Positions 49,992-58,860 of a stretch of DNA of 64,000 nt are shown piece by piece. This stretch comes from VAXT01 sp963850415 (GTDB taxonomy: Bacteria > Actinomycetota > Thermoleophilia > Gaiellales > Gaiellaceae). A model generated the notes under the pieces. The model saw nothing but the letters and a program-made list of their open reading frames with translations. It was not told where the DNA came from and did no database searches. Each line of letters opens with the position of its first letter. The stretch's first letter is position 1. The translations under genes and the position numbers were made by a program. Location: assembly GCA_963850415.1 (NCBI GenBank), contig CAWKLE010000003.1, positions 992,001 to 1,056,000 of the forward strand, read 5' to 3'.

Positions 49992-51569
49992 GTGGACTCG
50001 TACGACGTGATCATCATCGGATCGGGCGCGGGCGGCGGAACGCTCGCTCGCCACCTCGCCCCGTCGGGGAAGCGCATCCTCTTGCTCGAGCGCGGCGACT
50101 GGCTGCCCCGCGAGCCGCAGAACTGGCTCGCCCAGGACGTGTTCGTCGACAACCGCTACGTGTCGGAGGACACGTGGTACGACGAGAAGGGCAAGCCGTT
50201 CCAGCCGCAGATCCACTACTTCGTGGGCGGGGCGACGAAGCTCTACGGGGCCGCGCTGTACCGGCTGCGCCCTGGGGACTTCGGCGAGCTGCAGCACCAC
50301 GACGGTGTGTCGCCCGCGTGGCCGATCTCGTACGACGAGCTCGAGCCGTACTACACGAAGGCCGAGCACTACTACGAGGTGCACGGCAACCACGGCGAGG
50401 ATCCAACGGAAGGATTTGCGAGCGCTCAGTATCCGTTCCCAGCGGTCTCGCACGAGCCGCGGATCCAGCAGCTCTCGGACGACCTCGAGGCGGCCGGCCT
50501 CCACCCGTTCCACGCACCGTGCGGGATCCGGCTGAACGAGTCCAACATGCCGTACAGCGCGTGCGTCCGCTGCGCCAACTGCGACGGCTTCGTGTGTGCC
50601 GTGCACGGGAAGTCGGATGCCGAGGTGCTCGGCGTGCGGCCGGCGCTCGAGCATCCGAACGTCGAGCTCGTCACGAATGCGAAAGCCGTCAAGCTCCAAA
50701 CGAACGACGACGGCTCGGCCGTTACGGGCGTCGTCGTCGAGCAGGATGGCGAGACGAAGACATATACGGCCGACCTCGTGACTCTGGCGTGTGGCGCGGC
50801 GAACACCGCCCACCTGCTACTCGTCTCGGCGACGGACAAGCATCCGAACGGTCTCGCCAACGGCTCGGACCAGGTGGGACGCAACTACATGTTCCACAAC
50901 AGCCTGGCCGTGCTTGCGCTCTCACGCGAGGAGAACCCGACGATCTTCCAGAAGACGCTCGGGCTCAACGACTTCTACTTCGCCGGCAACGGCCACGACT
51001 ATCCGCTCGGCAACATCCAGATGGTCGGCAAGTCGCAGGCGCCGATGTTCCGCGGCGAGCGGCCCGGTGAGACGAGGCTCGCGCCGCAGTGGACGCTCGA
51101 GAAGGTCGCCAGGCACGCGATCGACTTCTGGCTCTCGACCGAGGATCTCCCGCTGCCCGAGAACCGCGTCACGGTCGACGGCGACGGCAAGCTGACGCTC
51201 AGCTACCGCGCCACGAACGACACGCCGAAGAACGACCTCCAGAAGCAGCTCCACTCGATGCTCGGCAAACTCCACATGGAGCCCGACCACCTGTTCCACC
51301 GGTTCGCGTACATGAAGAACGAGATCCCGGTGGCCGGCGTCGCGCACCAGGCTGGGACGGCGCGCATGGGCGACGACGCGGCGATGTCGGTCGTGAACCG
51401 GGACTGCCGGGCGCACGAGCTCGACAACCTGTACATCGTCGACACGAGCGTGTTCCCGTCGATCGGAGCGGTCAATCCCGCGCTGACTGCGATGGCGAAC
51501 TCACTTCGCGTCGGCGACCATCTGCTCGAGCGGATGGGCGCGAAGACGGAGGCTGGGGCGGCCGCCTAG
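49992..51569 (+). CDS. GMC-family FAD oxidoreductase
   Basis: GTG start with AAAGGAG six to seven bases upstream. The 525-residue enzyme starts SYDVIIIGSGAGGGTLARHLA, the FAD-binding dinucleotide fold. Four Cys in ACVRCANCDGFVC are unusual for GMC proteins and could bind metal or a cluster, or be structural. The C-terminal GMC signature contains AHQAGTARMGDD and SIGAVNPALTAMANS, with the catalytic His-Asn pair. It oxidises an alcohol or sugar. Following a carbohydrate cassette, a sugar or polyol is a fair guess. The stop is shared in CTAG with the convergent gene. Confidence 0.9.
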   Translation: MDSYDVIIIGSGAGGGTLARHLAPSGKRILLLERGDWLPREPQNWLAQDVFVDNRYVSEDTWYDEKGKPFQPQIHYFVGGATKLYGAALYRLRPGDFGELQHHDGVSPAWPISYDELEPYYTKAEHYYEVHGNHGEDPTEGFASAQYPFPAVSHEPRIQQLSDDLEAAGLHPFHAPCGIRLNESNMPYSACVRCANCDGFVCAVHGKSDAEVLGVRPALEHPNVELVTNAKAVKLQTNDDGSAVTGVVVEQDGETKTYTADLVTLACGAANTAHLLLVSATDKHPNGLANGSDQVGRNYMFHNSLAVLALSREENPTIFQKTLGLNDFYFAGNGHDYPLGNIQMVGKSQAPMFRGERPGETRLAPQWTLEKVARHAIDFWLSTEDLPLPENRVTVDGDGKLTLSYRATNDTPKNDLQKQLHSMLGKLHMEPDHLFHRFAYMKNEIPVAGVAHQAGTARMGDDAAMSVVNRDCRAHELDNLYIVDTSVFPSIGAVNPALTAMANSLRVGDHLLERMGAKTEAGAAA

Positions 51570-52024
51570 CCGGCTGTCTCGGAGCCGGAGCCCCCCGGGT
51601 GCAGGCTCGTGGTGATCTTCTCGATCGCCGCGCGCTCCTCCGGGCTGACGCCCTCGCCGTCCTCCTTGTGCGCCTTGGCGACGCTCCCAGCGACCTCGAG
51701 GACGAAGTGCCGGTAGCTCTCGACCTCGCCGGGGGGCGCCTTCTGCTCCAGTAGTTGGACGGCCTGGCTCAGCTTGGTGAGCCCTTCGTGCTCCAGCTGC
51801 TCCGACGAGTCGTAGCGCTTGACCGGCGGCTTCTCGGCGACGAGGGCGTCGAGGAGCTCGCTCTCCCCGCGCTCCTGCCTCGCCTCCGCATACGTCTTGG
51901 CGAGCGCCCAGCTCTCGCGGAAGCTGCCGCCCTTCGAGGCCATCAGGGCGTACATCCCCGCTGCCGTCGGGCCCTCGCGGACGAGCTCCCACTCCTGCTC
52001 GGTGAAATCGGCTTTGCCTGTCAT
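51566..52024 (-). CDS. Small helical protein of unknown function
   Basis: A 152-residue protein with GGAAAGGAG just before the ATG. The N-terminal half has a conserved-looking pattern, FTEQEWELVREGPTAAGMYALMASKGGSFRESWALAKTYAEAR, and the rest is charged and helical (KLSQAVQLLEQKAPPGEVESYRHFVLEVAGSVAKAHKEDGEGVSPEE). No signal peptide or metal-binding motif is visible. It lies 24 bp after cydC on the same strand and may be the last gene of the cyd transcript. It overlaps the GMC oxidoreductase tail to tail by 4 bp. Confidence 0.75.
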   Translation of the reverse strand: MTGKADFTEQEWELVREGPTAAGMYALMASKGGSFRESWALAKTYAEARQERGESELLDALVAEKPPVKRYDSSEQLEHEGLTKLSQAVQLLEQKAPPGEVESYRHFVLEVAGSVAKAHKEDGEGVSPEERAAIEKITTSLHPGGSGSETAG

Positions 52025-52048
52025 GTGTCTCCTTTCCTCTCCGGGAGA

Positions 52049-53704
52049 TTAGGTCACACGGGGCTCTCTGAGGACGACTACCTCGTCGGCGAGGTCGACG
52101 CCCTCGGGGCGATGCGTGATCAGCAGGACCGTGCGGCCGCGCGCGGCGGCGAACACGTCCCGGACGAGGGCCTTCGCCGTCTGTGGATCGAGGTGCGCGG
52201 TCGGCTCGTCGAGCACGAGCACGGGCGCCTCGGTGAGGAGCGCGCGCGCGAGCACGATCCGCTGGCGCTCGCCGCCCGAGAGCTCCCGTCCCTCCTCGCC
52301 GACGAGTGTGTCGAGGCCGTCCGGGAGGCTCTGCACCCAGTCGAGGATGCGGGCAGAGCGCAGGGCTCGCGCGAGGTCGTCGTCGCTCGCATCGGGCCGG
52401 GCGAGCCTGACGTTGTCGCGGATGCTCGCCGAGAACAGGTGCGCGTCCTGGCCCGCGACGGCGATCAGGGCGCGCACGTCCTCCTGGCGGTAGCAGCGCA
52501 GGTCCTCTCCGGCGAGGGTGACGCGTCCGCGCTCCGGGTCGATGAACCGCAGGAGCAGCCGCACGACGGTCGTCTTGCCGGCTCCGCTCCGGCCGAGCAG
52601 GACGACGCGCCGCCCCGGCTCGAGGCGCAGGCTGAAGCCGTCGAGCGCGGGTCGCTCGTCGGGGCCGTAGCGGGCCCGGACGTCATCCAGTTCGATCGCG
52701 AACGGCTGCATCGGGGCGGGGAGGGGAAGCGCGGGGTCGGCGATGCGCGGGACGCGGTCGGTCAGATCGAGCACGCGTCGGCCGGCCGCGATGGTCGCCT
52801 GCAGCTCGCGGAAGGACTCGGTCAAGGGCTGGACGGCCTCGAAGGCGGCCAACGAGACGAACGCCAGCAGCGCGATCAGGACGCGGTCGAGCCGTCCCTC
52901 CGCGTGTGCCTGGACGCTCACTGCGAGCACGCCGACGAGGGTCGCGCCGGTGACGAGGACGCGCAGGCCGTCGCCCAGGCCGTCGGTGAAGGCCGCTCGG
53001 CGCGCGATCCGGACGAGCCGCGAGTCGGCCCTGCGCATCGTGCGCATGCGGTCCCGCTCGAGGCCGAGCGCCGCGAGCTCCGCGCTGGCGGCCAGCGTCT
53101 CGACGAGCTCGGCCGCGAGAGCGCCGCGGGCGCGCGCGTAACGGGACGACGACCGTCGCGACAGGGACGCAGCCGCCACGGGAACGGCGATCCCGCCAAG
53201 GAGTAGCCCGGCTGCGAGCACGAGCCCGGCGACCGGGAGGAAGAATGCGGCGAGCACGACCGAGGCCGCGCCGGCGATCAGCGCGACGAGCGGAGGTTCC
53301 AGCCCGCGCAGATAGAGGTTCTGGAGCGAGTCCACGTCCCCGACGAAGCGCGAGAGCAGGTCGCCGCGCCGGGTGTCCTCGAGCTGGGCAGGCGCGAGCG
53401 GCTCGACGGCCTCGTACACGCGGGCGCGCGCGCGGCCGAGCGAGCGCAGCGCGACGTCGTGGGATGCGAGCCGCTCGAGGTACCGCGCCACGGGCCGGGC
53501 GAGCCCGAAGAAGCGGACACCGACGATGGCAGCGGTCAGCGAGAGCACGGCCGGGTGCTCGGCCGCCCTCGAGATCAGGTACCCGGCCGTCCCCATCAGG
53601 CCGACTCCGAAGAGGATCGTCAGGACGCCGAGGAGCGCGGCGAGCGCGAGCCGCGCCCGGCGCACGTCGGTGACCAGCATCAACCTGCGGATCGTCGCCG
53701 TCAT
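52049..53704 (-). CDS. cydC: Thiol reductant ABC exporter, CydC subunit
   Basis: A 551-residue half-transporter: six membrane helices in residues ~1-300 and an ATPase domain after ~340. Motifs are Walker A GRSGAGKTT, signature LSGGERQR and Walker B VLVLDEPTAHLD. The TM region includes FGVGLMGTAGYLISRAAEHPAVLSL, typical of CydC. With CydD it exports glutathione or cysteine to the outside, which is needed to assemble cytochrome bd. Its ATG overlaps the cydD stop. Position and order (A-B-D-C) support the subunit name. Confidence 0.92.
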   Translation of the reverse strand: MTATIRRLMLVTDVRRARLALAALLGVLTILFGVGLMGTAGYLISRAAEHPAVLSLTAAIVGVRFFGLARPVARYLERLASHDVALRSLGRARARVYEAVEPLAPAQLEDTRRGDLLSRFVGDVDSLQNLYLRGLEPPLVALIAGAASVVLAAFFLPVAGLVLAAGLLLGGIAVPVAAASLSRRSSSRYARARGALAAELVETLAASAELAALGLERDRMRTMRRADSRLVRIARRAAFTDGLGDGLRVLVTGATLVGVLAVSVQAHAEGRLDRVLIALLAFVSLAAFEAVQPLTESFRELQATIAAGRRVLDLTDRVPRIADPALPLPAPMQPFAIELDDVRARYGPDERPALDGFSLRLEPGRRVVLLGRSGAGKTTVVRLLLRFIDPERGRVTLAGEDLRCYRQEDVRALIAVAGQDAHLFSASIRDNVRLARPDASDDDLARALRSARILDWVQSLPDGLDTLVGEEGRELSGGERQRIVLARALLTEAPVLVLDEPTAHLDPQTAKALVRDVFAAARGRTVLLITHRPEGVDLADEVVVLREPRVT

Positions 53705-55377
53705 CGGACTTCGTCCCGGACCGGCGTTCGGCCCTTGCCGTCGGCGAGCAGGATGACGCGATCCGCATGCTCGACCAGCTCCGGCCTGTGCGCGATCAGG
53801 AGCACCATGCGCCCGGTCCGCAGCCGCTCGACAGCCTCTGCGACGACGCTCGCGCTCGCGTGGTCGAGGTCGGCCGTCGGCTCGTCCAGAATCACGAGCG
53901 GCGCGCTGCGCACGAACGCCCGGGCCAGGGCGATGCGCCGGCTCTCGCCCGCCGACAGCGGGCGCTCCCCGTCGCCGACGAGCGTCTCGTAGCCGAACGG
54001 CAGCGCCTGGACGAACCGGTCGGCGCCCGCGAGCACGGCTGCGTCGCGAACCGAGCGCACGGTTGCGCCCGGGTCACCGAGTCGGATGTTGTCTGCGATC
54101 GTGCCGCGGAAGATCGTCGGCCGTTGCGGCACCCAGGCGATCTGCTCGCGCCACAGGTCCGTGCGGCAGTGGGCGAGATCGAGGCCGCCAACGGAGATCC
54201 GGCCGCGGACGGGGTCGACGAAGCCCAGGAGCAGGCTTGCGACGGTCGACTTTCCGGAGCCGCTCGGCCCGACGAGCGCGACGGTCTCGTCCGGGTGCAG
54301 CTCGAGGTCGAGCCCGTCGAGCACGAGCCCGGGCCGCGACGGGTAGCCGAACGCAACACTCTCGAACCGGACCGGCGCGTCCAGCGGGCTCGGCGCGATC
54401 AGCTTTCCGGCCGTCGCGGCCCCCGGGGGCTCGTCGAGGAGCTCGAACATGCGCTCGGCGATCGCGATCCCGTCGACGCTCGCGTGGAACTGCGCCGCGA
54501 GCTGCCGCACCGGGGCGTAGAGCTCCGGCGCCAGCACCAGCACCGTCAGCGCGGCCTGCAGCCCGAGACTGCCGTCCACGAGCCGCACGCCGGCCGTGAC
54601 GGCGACGAGCGCGACGCCCAGCGTCGCGGCCAGCTCGAGCACCGACCCGGAGAGGAACGCGACGCGCAGGGTGCCGATCGTCGTCTCGCGGTAGCGCTCG
54701 CCGATCCGGTCGAGCACCGCTGCCTGCGCCTGCCCGCGGTTGAACGCACGCAGCGTGGGCAGCCCGCGGACGACGTCCAGGAAGTGGGTCGAGAGCAACC
54801 GCAGCGCGAGCCAGCGCTCTCGCGTGCGTTCCTCCGTGTAGCGGCCGATCAGCCACATGAAGACGGGCACGAGCGGCAGCGTGAGCAGCATCAGCCCGGC
54901 CGAGATCGGGTCGATCGCGACGGCGAGCCCGAGCACGGCCACCGGGACGACGAGCGCGAGCACGACCTGTGGCAGATAGCGGGCGAAGTAGGCCTCGAGC
55001 CCCTCCACGCCCTGAACGGCCGTCGCAGCGATCTCACCCGCCTCGGTGCCGTCGAGCGCGAGCGGCTGGCTCCGGAGCCGGCGCTCGACGAGCTCGAGGC
55101 GGAGCTCGGAGAGGACCGTCGATGCGGCCCGGCGACCGGCGAACTCGAAGCCCCAGCTGAGGATGCTTCGCCCGGCGAACGCGAGCCCGAGCAGGACGAG
55201 GTCGAAGGAGACAGCGCTCAGAGACGCACCTGAGAATGCGAGCGCCACGACCCTCGCGATCAGCACCGCCTGGAGCAGGACGAACGCCGCCGACGAGGCG
55301 CCGAGGACCGCGTCCAGCACGAGCAGGTGGCGCACCGGACGGGCCCGGCGAACGAGCCGCTGGTCGAGGACGCGCAC
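53701..55377 (-). CDS. cydD: Thiol reductant ABC exporter, CydD subunit
   Basis: GTG 55377 starts two bases after the cydB stop; a longer frame is a shadow of cydB. The 558-residue protein has six helices and an ATPase domain with Walker A GPSGSGKST and Walker B LVILDEPTADLD. Its signature motif reads LSAGESRR, with Ala in place of the second Gly, which may weaken one ATP site of the heterodimer. The TM region contains STHFLDVVRGLPTLRAFNRGQAQ, usual for CydD. It partners CydC in exporting thiols for bd-oxidase maturation. Confidence 0.92.
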   Translation of the reverse strand: MRVLDQRLVRRARPVRHLLVLDAVLGASSAAFVLLQAVLIARVVALAFSGASLSAVSFDLVLLGLAFAGRSILSWGFEFAGRRAASTVLSELRLELVERRLRSQPLALDGTEAGEIAATAVQGVEGLEAYFARYLPQVVLALVVPVAVLGLAVAIDPISAGLMLLTLPLVPVFMWLIGRYTEERTRERWLALRLLSTHFLDVVRGLPTLRAFNRGQAQAAVLDRIGERYRETTIGTLRVAFLSGSVLELAATLGVALVAVTAGVRLVDGSLGLQAALTVLVLAPELYAPVRQLAAQFHASVDGIAIAERMFELLDEPPGAATAGKLIAPSPLDAPVRFESVAFGYPSRPGLVLDGLDLELHPDETVALVGPSGSGKSTVASLLLGFVDPVRGRISVGGLDLAHCRTDLWREQIAWVPQRPTIFRGTIADNIRLGDPGATVRSVRDAAVLAGADRFVQALPFGYETLVGDGERPLSAGESRRIALARAFVRSAPLVILDEPTADLDHASASVVAEAVERLRTGRMVLLIAHRPELVEHADRVILLADGKGRTPVRDEVR

Positions 55378-55379
55378 GA

Positions 55380-56435
55380 TCAGCCCGCCGAAGAGCCGCC
55401 GGTCGGCCGGGTCAGCGCCTCCGGCGGACGCACCTCTTCGCCGGTGATCCGCGCGCGGAACACGTAGTACGTCCAACTCTGGTAGAGCAGGACGATCGGC
55501 GTCACGATCAGCGCGATCACGGTCAGGACGGCCAGGGTGTAGTGCGCCGACGCGGCCGTGGACACGTCCAGGCTGTTCGCGAAGTTCGGACTGGAGACGA
55601 TCACCCGCGGGTAGAGGCCGGTGAAGAGCGTCGCCACGGCCGCGACCGTCCCCAGCGCGGTCATCGTGAACGCGAGGCCGTTTCTGCCCGCGAAGGCGAG
55701 GATCGCCGCGAGTGCGAGCGCCGCGATCCCGAGCACCGCCGGCACGACGACCGGGAACACGTCCTTGTCGTTGCGGTCGACCGCGACGAAGACGGTCCAG
55801 ATCAGGAACGTCGCTCCGACGATCGCCGCGGGCAGGGCGAGTCTCCTGGCGGCAACTCCTACGCGCGCGTGCAGGGCGCCCTCGGTCCTGAGCCCGAGGT
55901 AGGTAGCCCCGTGGAAGGCGAACACGAGCACGAACGCGATCCCGGCGCACAGCGTGTACGGGTTGAAGAGATCGACGAGGTTGCCGTCGTAGTCGCCCTT
56001 CGAGTCGAGCGGCACGCCGTGGATCAGGTTTGCGAGCGCGATGCCCCAGATGAGCGCGATCCCGGTGCTCCCGAGCGCGTTCGCCCACAACCACACGCCG
56101 CGCCAGCGCTCGCTCTCGCCCTTGCCGCGCCACTCGAACGAGACCACGCGGATGATCAGGAAGAACAGGAGCAGCAGCAGCGCGAGGTAGAAGCCGGAGA
56201 ACATCGTCGCGTACCAGGCCGGGAAGGCGGCGAACGTCGCCCCGGCGGCGACGACGAGCCAGACCTCGTTCCCGTCCCAGACGGGCCCGATCGACTCGAA
56301 CATCGCGCCGCGCTCGGCTTCGTTCCGCGGCACGAACGGCAGCAGCATGCCCACGCCGAAGTCGAAGCCCTCGAGGAGGAAGTAGCCGCTCCAGAGGACG
56401 ACGATCAGGACGAACCAGAAGACCTGGAGGTCCAT
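55380..56435 (-). CDS. cydB: Cytochrome bd ubiquinol/menaquinol oxidase subunit II
   Basis: ATG 56435 overlaps the cydA stop. The 351-residue protein opens MDLQVFWFVLIVVLWSGYFLLEGFDFGVGMLLPF, the hallmark of CydB, and has eight or nine hydrophobic helices. GNEVWLVVAAGATFAAFPAWYATMFSGFYLALLLLLF and FEWRGKGESERWRG are conserved family blocks. It forms the second large subunit of the quinol oxidase, which supports CydA and helps stability at low oxygen. The four genes A, B, D and C form one tight operon. Confidence 0.95.
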   Translation of the reverse strand: MDLQVFWFVLIVVLWSGYFLLEGFDFGVGMLLPFVPRNEAERGAMFESIGPVWDGNEVWLVVAAGATFAAFPAWYATMFSGFYLALLLLLFFLIIRVVSFEWRGKGESERWRGVWLWANALGSTGIALIWGIALANLIHGVPLDSKGDYDGNLVDLFNPYTLCAGIAFVLVFAFHGATYLGLRTEGALHARVGVAARRLALPAAIVGATFLIWTVFVAVDRNDKDVFPVVVPAVLGIAALALAAILAFAGRNGLAFTMTALGTVAAVATLFTGLYPRVIVSSPNFANSLDVSTAASAHYTLAVLTVIALIVTPIVLLYQSWTYYVFRARITGEEVRPPEALTRPTGGSSAG

Positions 56436-57827
56436 CAGTACGTCACCGCCGGTTCTGGCACTTCCTCGCGCGGCGGCGGCCGGTCGGGCCGCGCATAGCG
56501 CCGCATGAGCACGAAGTCGACGACCCCGAGAACGACGTAGAGGCCGATGAAGACCGCGAGGCTGGCCGCGATCCAGGCTGTCCCGACGCTCGGCGAGTTC
56601 GCCTGGTCGGTCTTCAGCAGTCCCTGGACGATCCAGGGCTGGCGCCCCATCTCGGTGAGCACCCACCCTGCGGTTGCGGCGATGTACGGGAACGCGATCG
56701 CGGCGATCGCCGTCCGATGGAACCAGCGCGCCGTCTCGAGCTTCCGCTTCCGGTACAGCCACGCGCCGACTGCGGCGATCATGAACATCAGTACGCCCGT
56801 GAAGGCCATGACGCGCATCGACCAGTAGATGACCCTCACGTTCGGTATGTAGTTGTCGGAGCCGTACTTGCTCTGCTCCTGGGCCTGCAGCTCGTTGAGG
56901 CCCTGGACCTGGCCGTTGAACGAGCCCGTGGCCATGTACGAGAGGAGTCGCGGGACCGTGATCGAGAACGTTCGGGGTCTGGTCGTCGACCGTGAAGCCG
57001 CCGAACTGGAAGATCGAGAAGCCGCACGGCTGGCACGTGTTCCACTGCGCCTCGGAGGCGGCGATCTTCATGCTCTGTGCGCTCGTCACCGCCTCCCCGA
57101 AGCGGTTGCCGACGACAAGCTGGAGCAGCGTGACCGGCACCGCAACGATCAAGGCCAGTTTCGCGGCGCGGCGAAAGAGCTCGACGTCGTGGCCGCGCAG
57201 GAAGTGCCAGCAGCAGACGCCGAGCATCACGATCGACCCGAAGATGAGCCCGGCGAGCATCGTGTGCAGGTACGCGCGCAGCGCGAAGTTGTTCGAGAGG
57301 AGCGCCCAGACGCTCGTCAGCTGCGCCTCGCCGTTCACGATCTTGTACCCGACCGGGTGCTGCATCCACGAGTTGGCGACGAGGATGAAGTAGCCCGACA
57401 GCCAGGTGCCGAGCGCGGCGAGCCAGATCGTCGCGAGATGGACGCGGGGCGAGAGCCGGTTCCAGCCGAAGATCCACAGCCCGAGGAAGGTCGCCTCGAG
57501 GAAGAACGCGGCCAGGCCCTCGATCGCGAGCGGCGCGCCGAAGACGTTGCCGACGAACCTCGAGTACACGGACCAGTTCATCCCGAACTCGAACTCCTGG
57601 ACGAGCCCGGTCGCGACCCCGATCGCGAAGTTGATCAGGAGCAGCGTCCCGAAGAAGCGCGTCAGGCGCAGCCAGGCCTCGTCGCCCGACCGGTACCAGA
57701 GCGTCTGCATGGTCGCGACGAGCGGCGCGAGCCCGATCGTCAGCGGTACGAACAGGAAGTGGTAGATCGAGGTCGTCGCGAACTGGATCCGGGCGAGATC
57801 GACGGCCGTCGACGCGAGCGGGCTCAT
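56435..57827 (-). CDS. cydA: Cytochrome bd oxidase subunit I, interrupted by a one-base frameshift
   Basis: The gene reads from ATG 57827 (MSPLASTAVDLARIQF) in one frame to about 56970 and then continues in another frame to the stop at 56435. The join is near QTPN/FSITVPRLLSYMATGSF; one extra base in the gttc stretch at 56966-56971 explains it. Heme-ligand His23 (IYHFLFVPL) and His188 (AYLHTMLAG) are in the first part. EMGRQPWIVQG and a Met in YWSMRVMAF are in the second. Corrected length is ~463 residues, normal for the family. The rest is intact, so a sequence error is as likely as real loss. It is the catalytic subunit that reduces O2 with quinol electrons. Confidence 0.85.
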
Positions 57828-57918
57828 GTCGGGTCAACGCTAGAAAGCAGCTCCGCACGGCACATCGTCCGATGGGGATGAAGCCCGCGGGCGCAGTGAC
57901 GTCGACCCTGTCGTCCGC

Positions 57919-58827
57919 ATGCAGGAACCGATCAGCCCTTCGGGCGAGCAGGTCGAGCTGTCGGCGGGCGACCAGCGGGTGGTCGTCGTCGGGGTCGGCG
58001 GCGGCCTGCGCAGCTACGTCGCCGGCGAGCGGCCGGTGCTCGACGGGTACAGCGTCGCCGCCATGTGCAGCTCCGGCCGCGGGCAGCTGCTCGCGCCCTG
58101 GCCCAACCGGATCCAGGACGGCAGCTACGAGTTCGCCGGCGAGAGTCACCAGCTCGCGCTCGACGAGCCCGAGCGCCGTAACGCGATTCACGGGCTCGTG
58201 CGCTGGTCGACGTGGTCAGTCGCCGAACAGGAGGCCGAGCGCGCCGTGCTCGAGCACCGGCTGCACCCGACTCCCGGCTACCCGTTCATGCTCGACTTCC
58301 GGGTCGAGTACACGCTCGCCGCCGACGGTCTCACCGTGCGCGTGAAGGCTACGAACGTCGGGGAGGACGCGTGTCCCTACGGCTTCGGAGCGCATCCGTA
58401 CCTCGCCGGCGGCGACGGACCGGTGGACGTGCTGGAGCTCCGCGTTCCGGCCGAGACGGCCCTGATCTCGGACGAGCGCTCGATCCCGATCGGCCGGCAG
58501 TCGGTCGACGGTACGGAGCTCGACTTCCGAACGCCGAAGCCGATCGGCGCGGTGCAGCTCGACCACTGCTTCAGCGACCTCCGGCGCGACGGCGACGGCC
58601 GCGCGCGGGTCGAGCTCGGCGGACAGGCGACGCTCTGGGTCGACGAGAGCTATCCGTACGTGATGGTCTTCACCGGCGACGGGTTGCCCGACGTCGCGCG
58701 GCGCAGCGTCGCCGTCGAGCCGATGACGTGCGCGCCGAACGCGTTCCGAAGCGGCGACGGACTGATCCGTCTCGAGCCCGGGGAGTCGCACTCGGGCAGC
58801 TGGGGAATTATTCCGGCCCGTATCTGA
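57919..58827 (+). CDS. Aldose 1-epimerase family protein
   Basis: A 302-residue protein with the mutarotase pattern. LLAPWPNRIQDGSYEFAGE contains the substrate-binding Asn-Arg; His91 is in RNAIHGLV; His159 in GFGAHPYL; and a catalytic Glu is in VAVEPMTCAPNAF near residue 275. This set of residues supports real epimerase activity on aldohexoses. The fold is an all-beta sandwich without membrane segments. It is divergent from the cydA gene. A link to the carbohydrate cassette at 44-50 kb is possible by function, but they are not adjacent. Confidence 0.9.
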   Translation: MQEPISPSGEQVELSAGDQRVVVVGVGGGLRSYVAGERPVLDGYSVAAMCSSGRGQLLAPWPNRIQDGSYEFAGESHQLALDEPERRNAIHGLVRWSTWSVAEQEAERAVLEHRLHPTPGYPFMLDFRVEYTLAADGLTVRVKATNVGEDACPYGFGAHPYLAGGDGPVDVLELRVPAETALISDERSIPIGRQSVDGTELDFRTPKPIGAVQLDHCFSDLRRDGDGRARVELGGQATLWVDESYPYVMVFTGDGLPDVARRSVAVEPMTCAPNAFRSGDGLIRLEPGESHSGSWGIIPARI

Positions 58828-58860
58828 CCCGAAGCGCTGCATCTGGCAAGGTTTCCGGGG

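Noticed and set aside
56435..57000. Programmed frameshifting as the explanation for the split cydA
   Set aside because: No classic slippery sequence, stimulatory structure or in-frame stop pattern is visible at the join; a single indel is the simpler reading.
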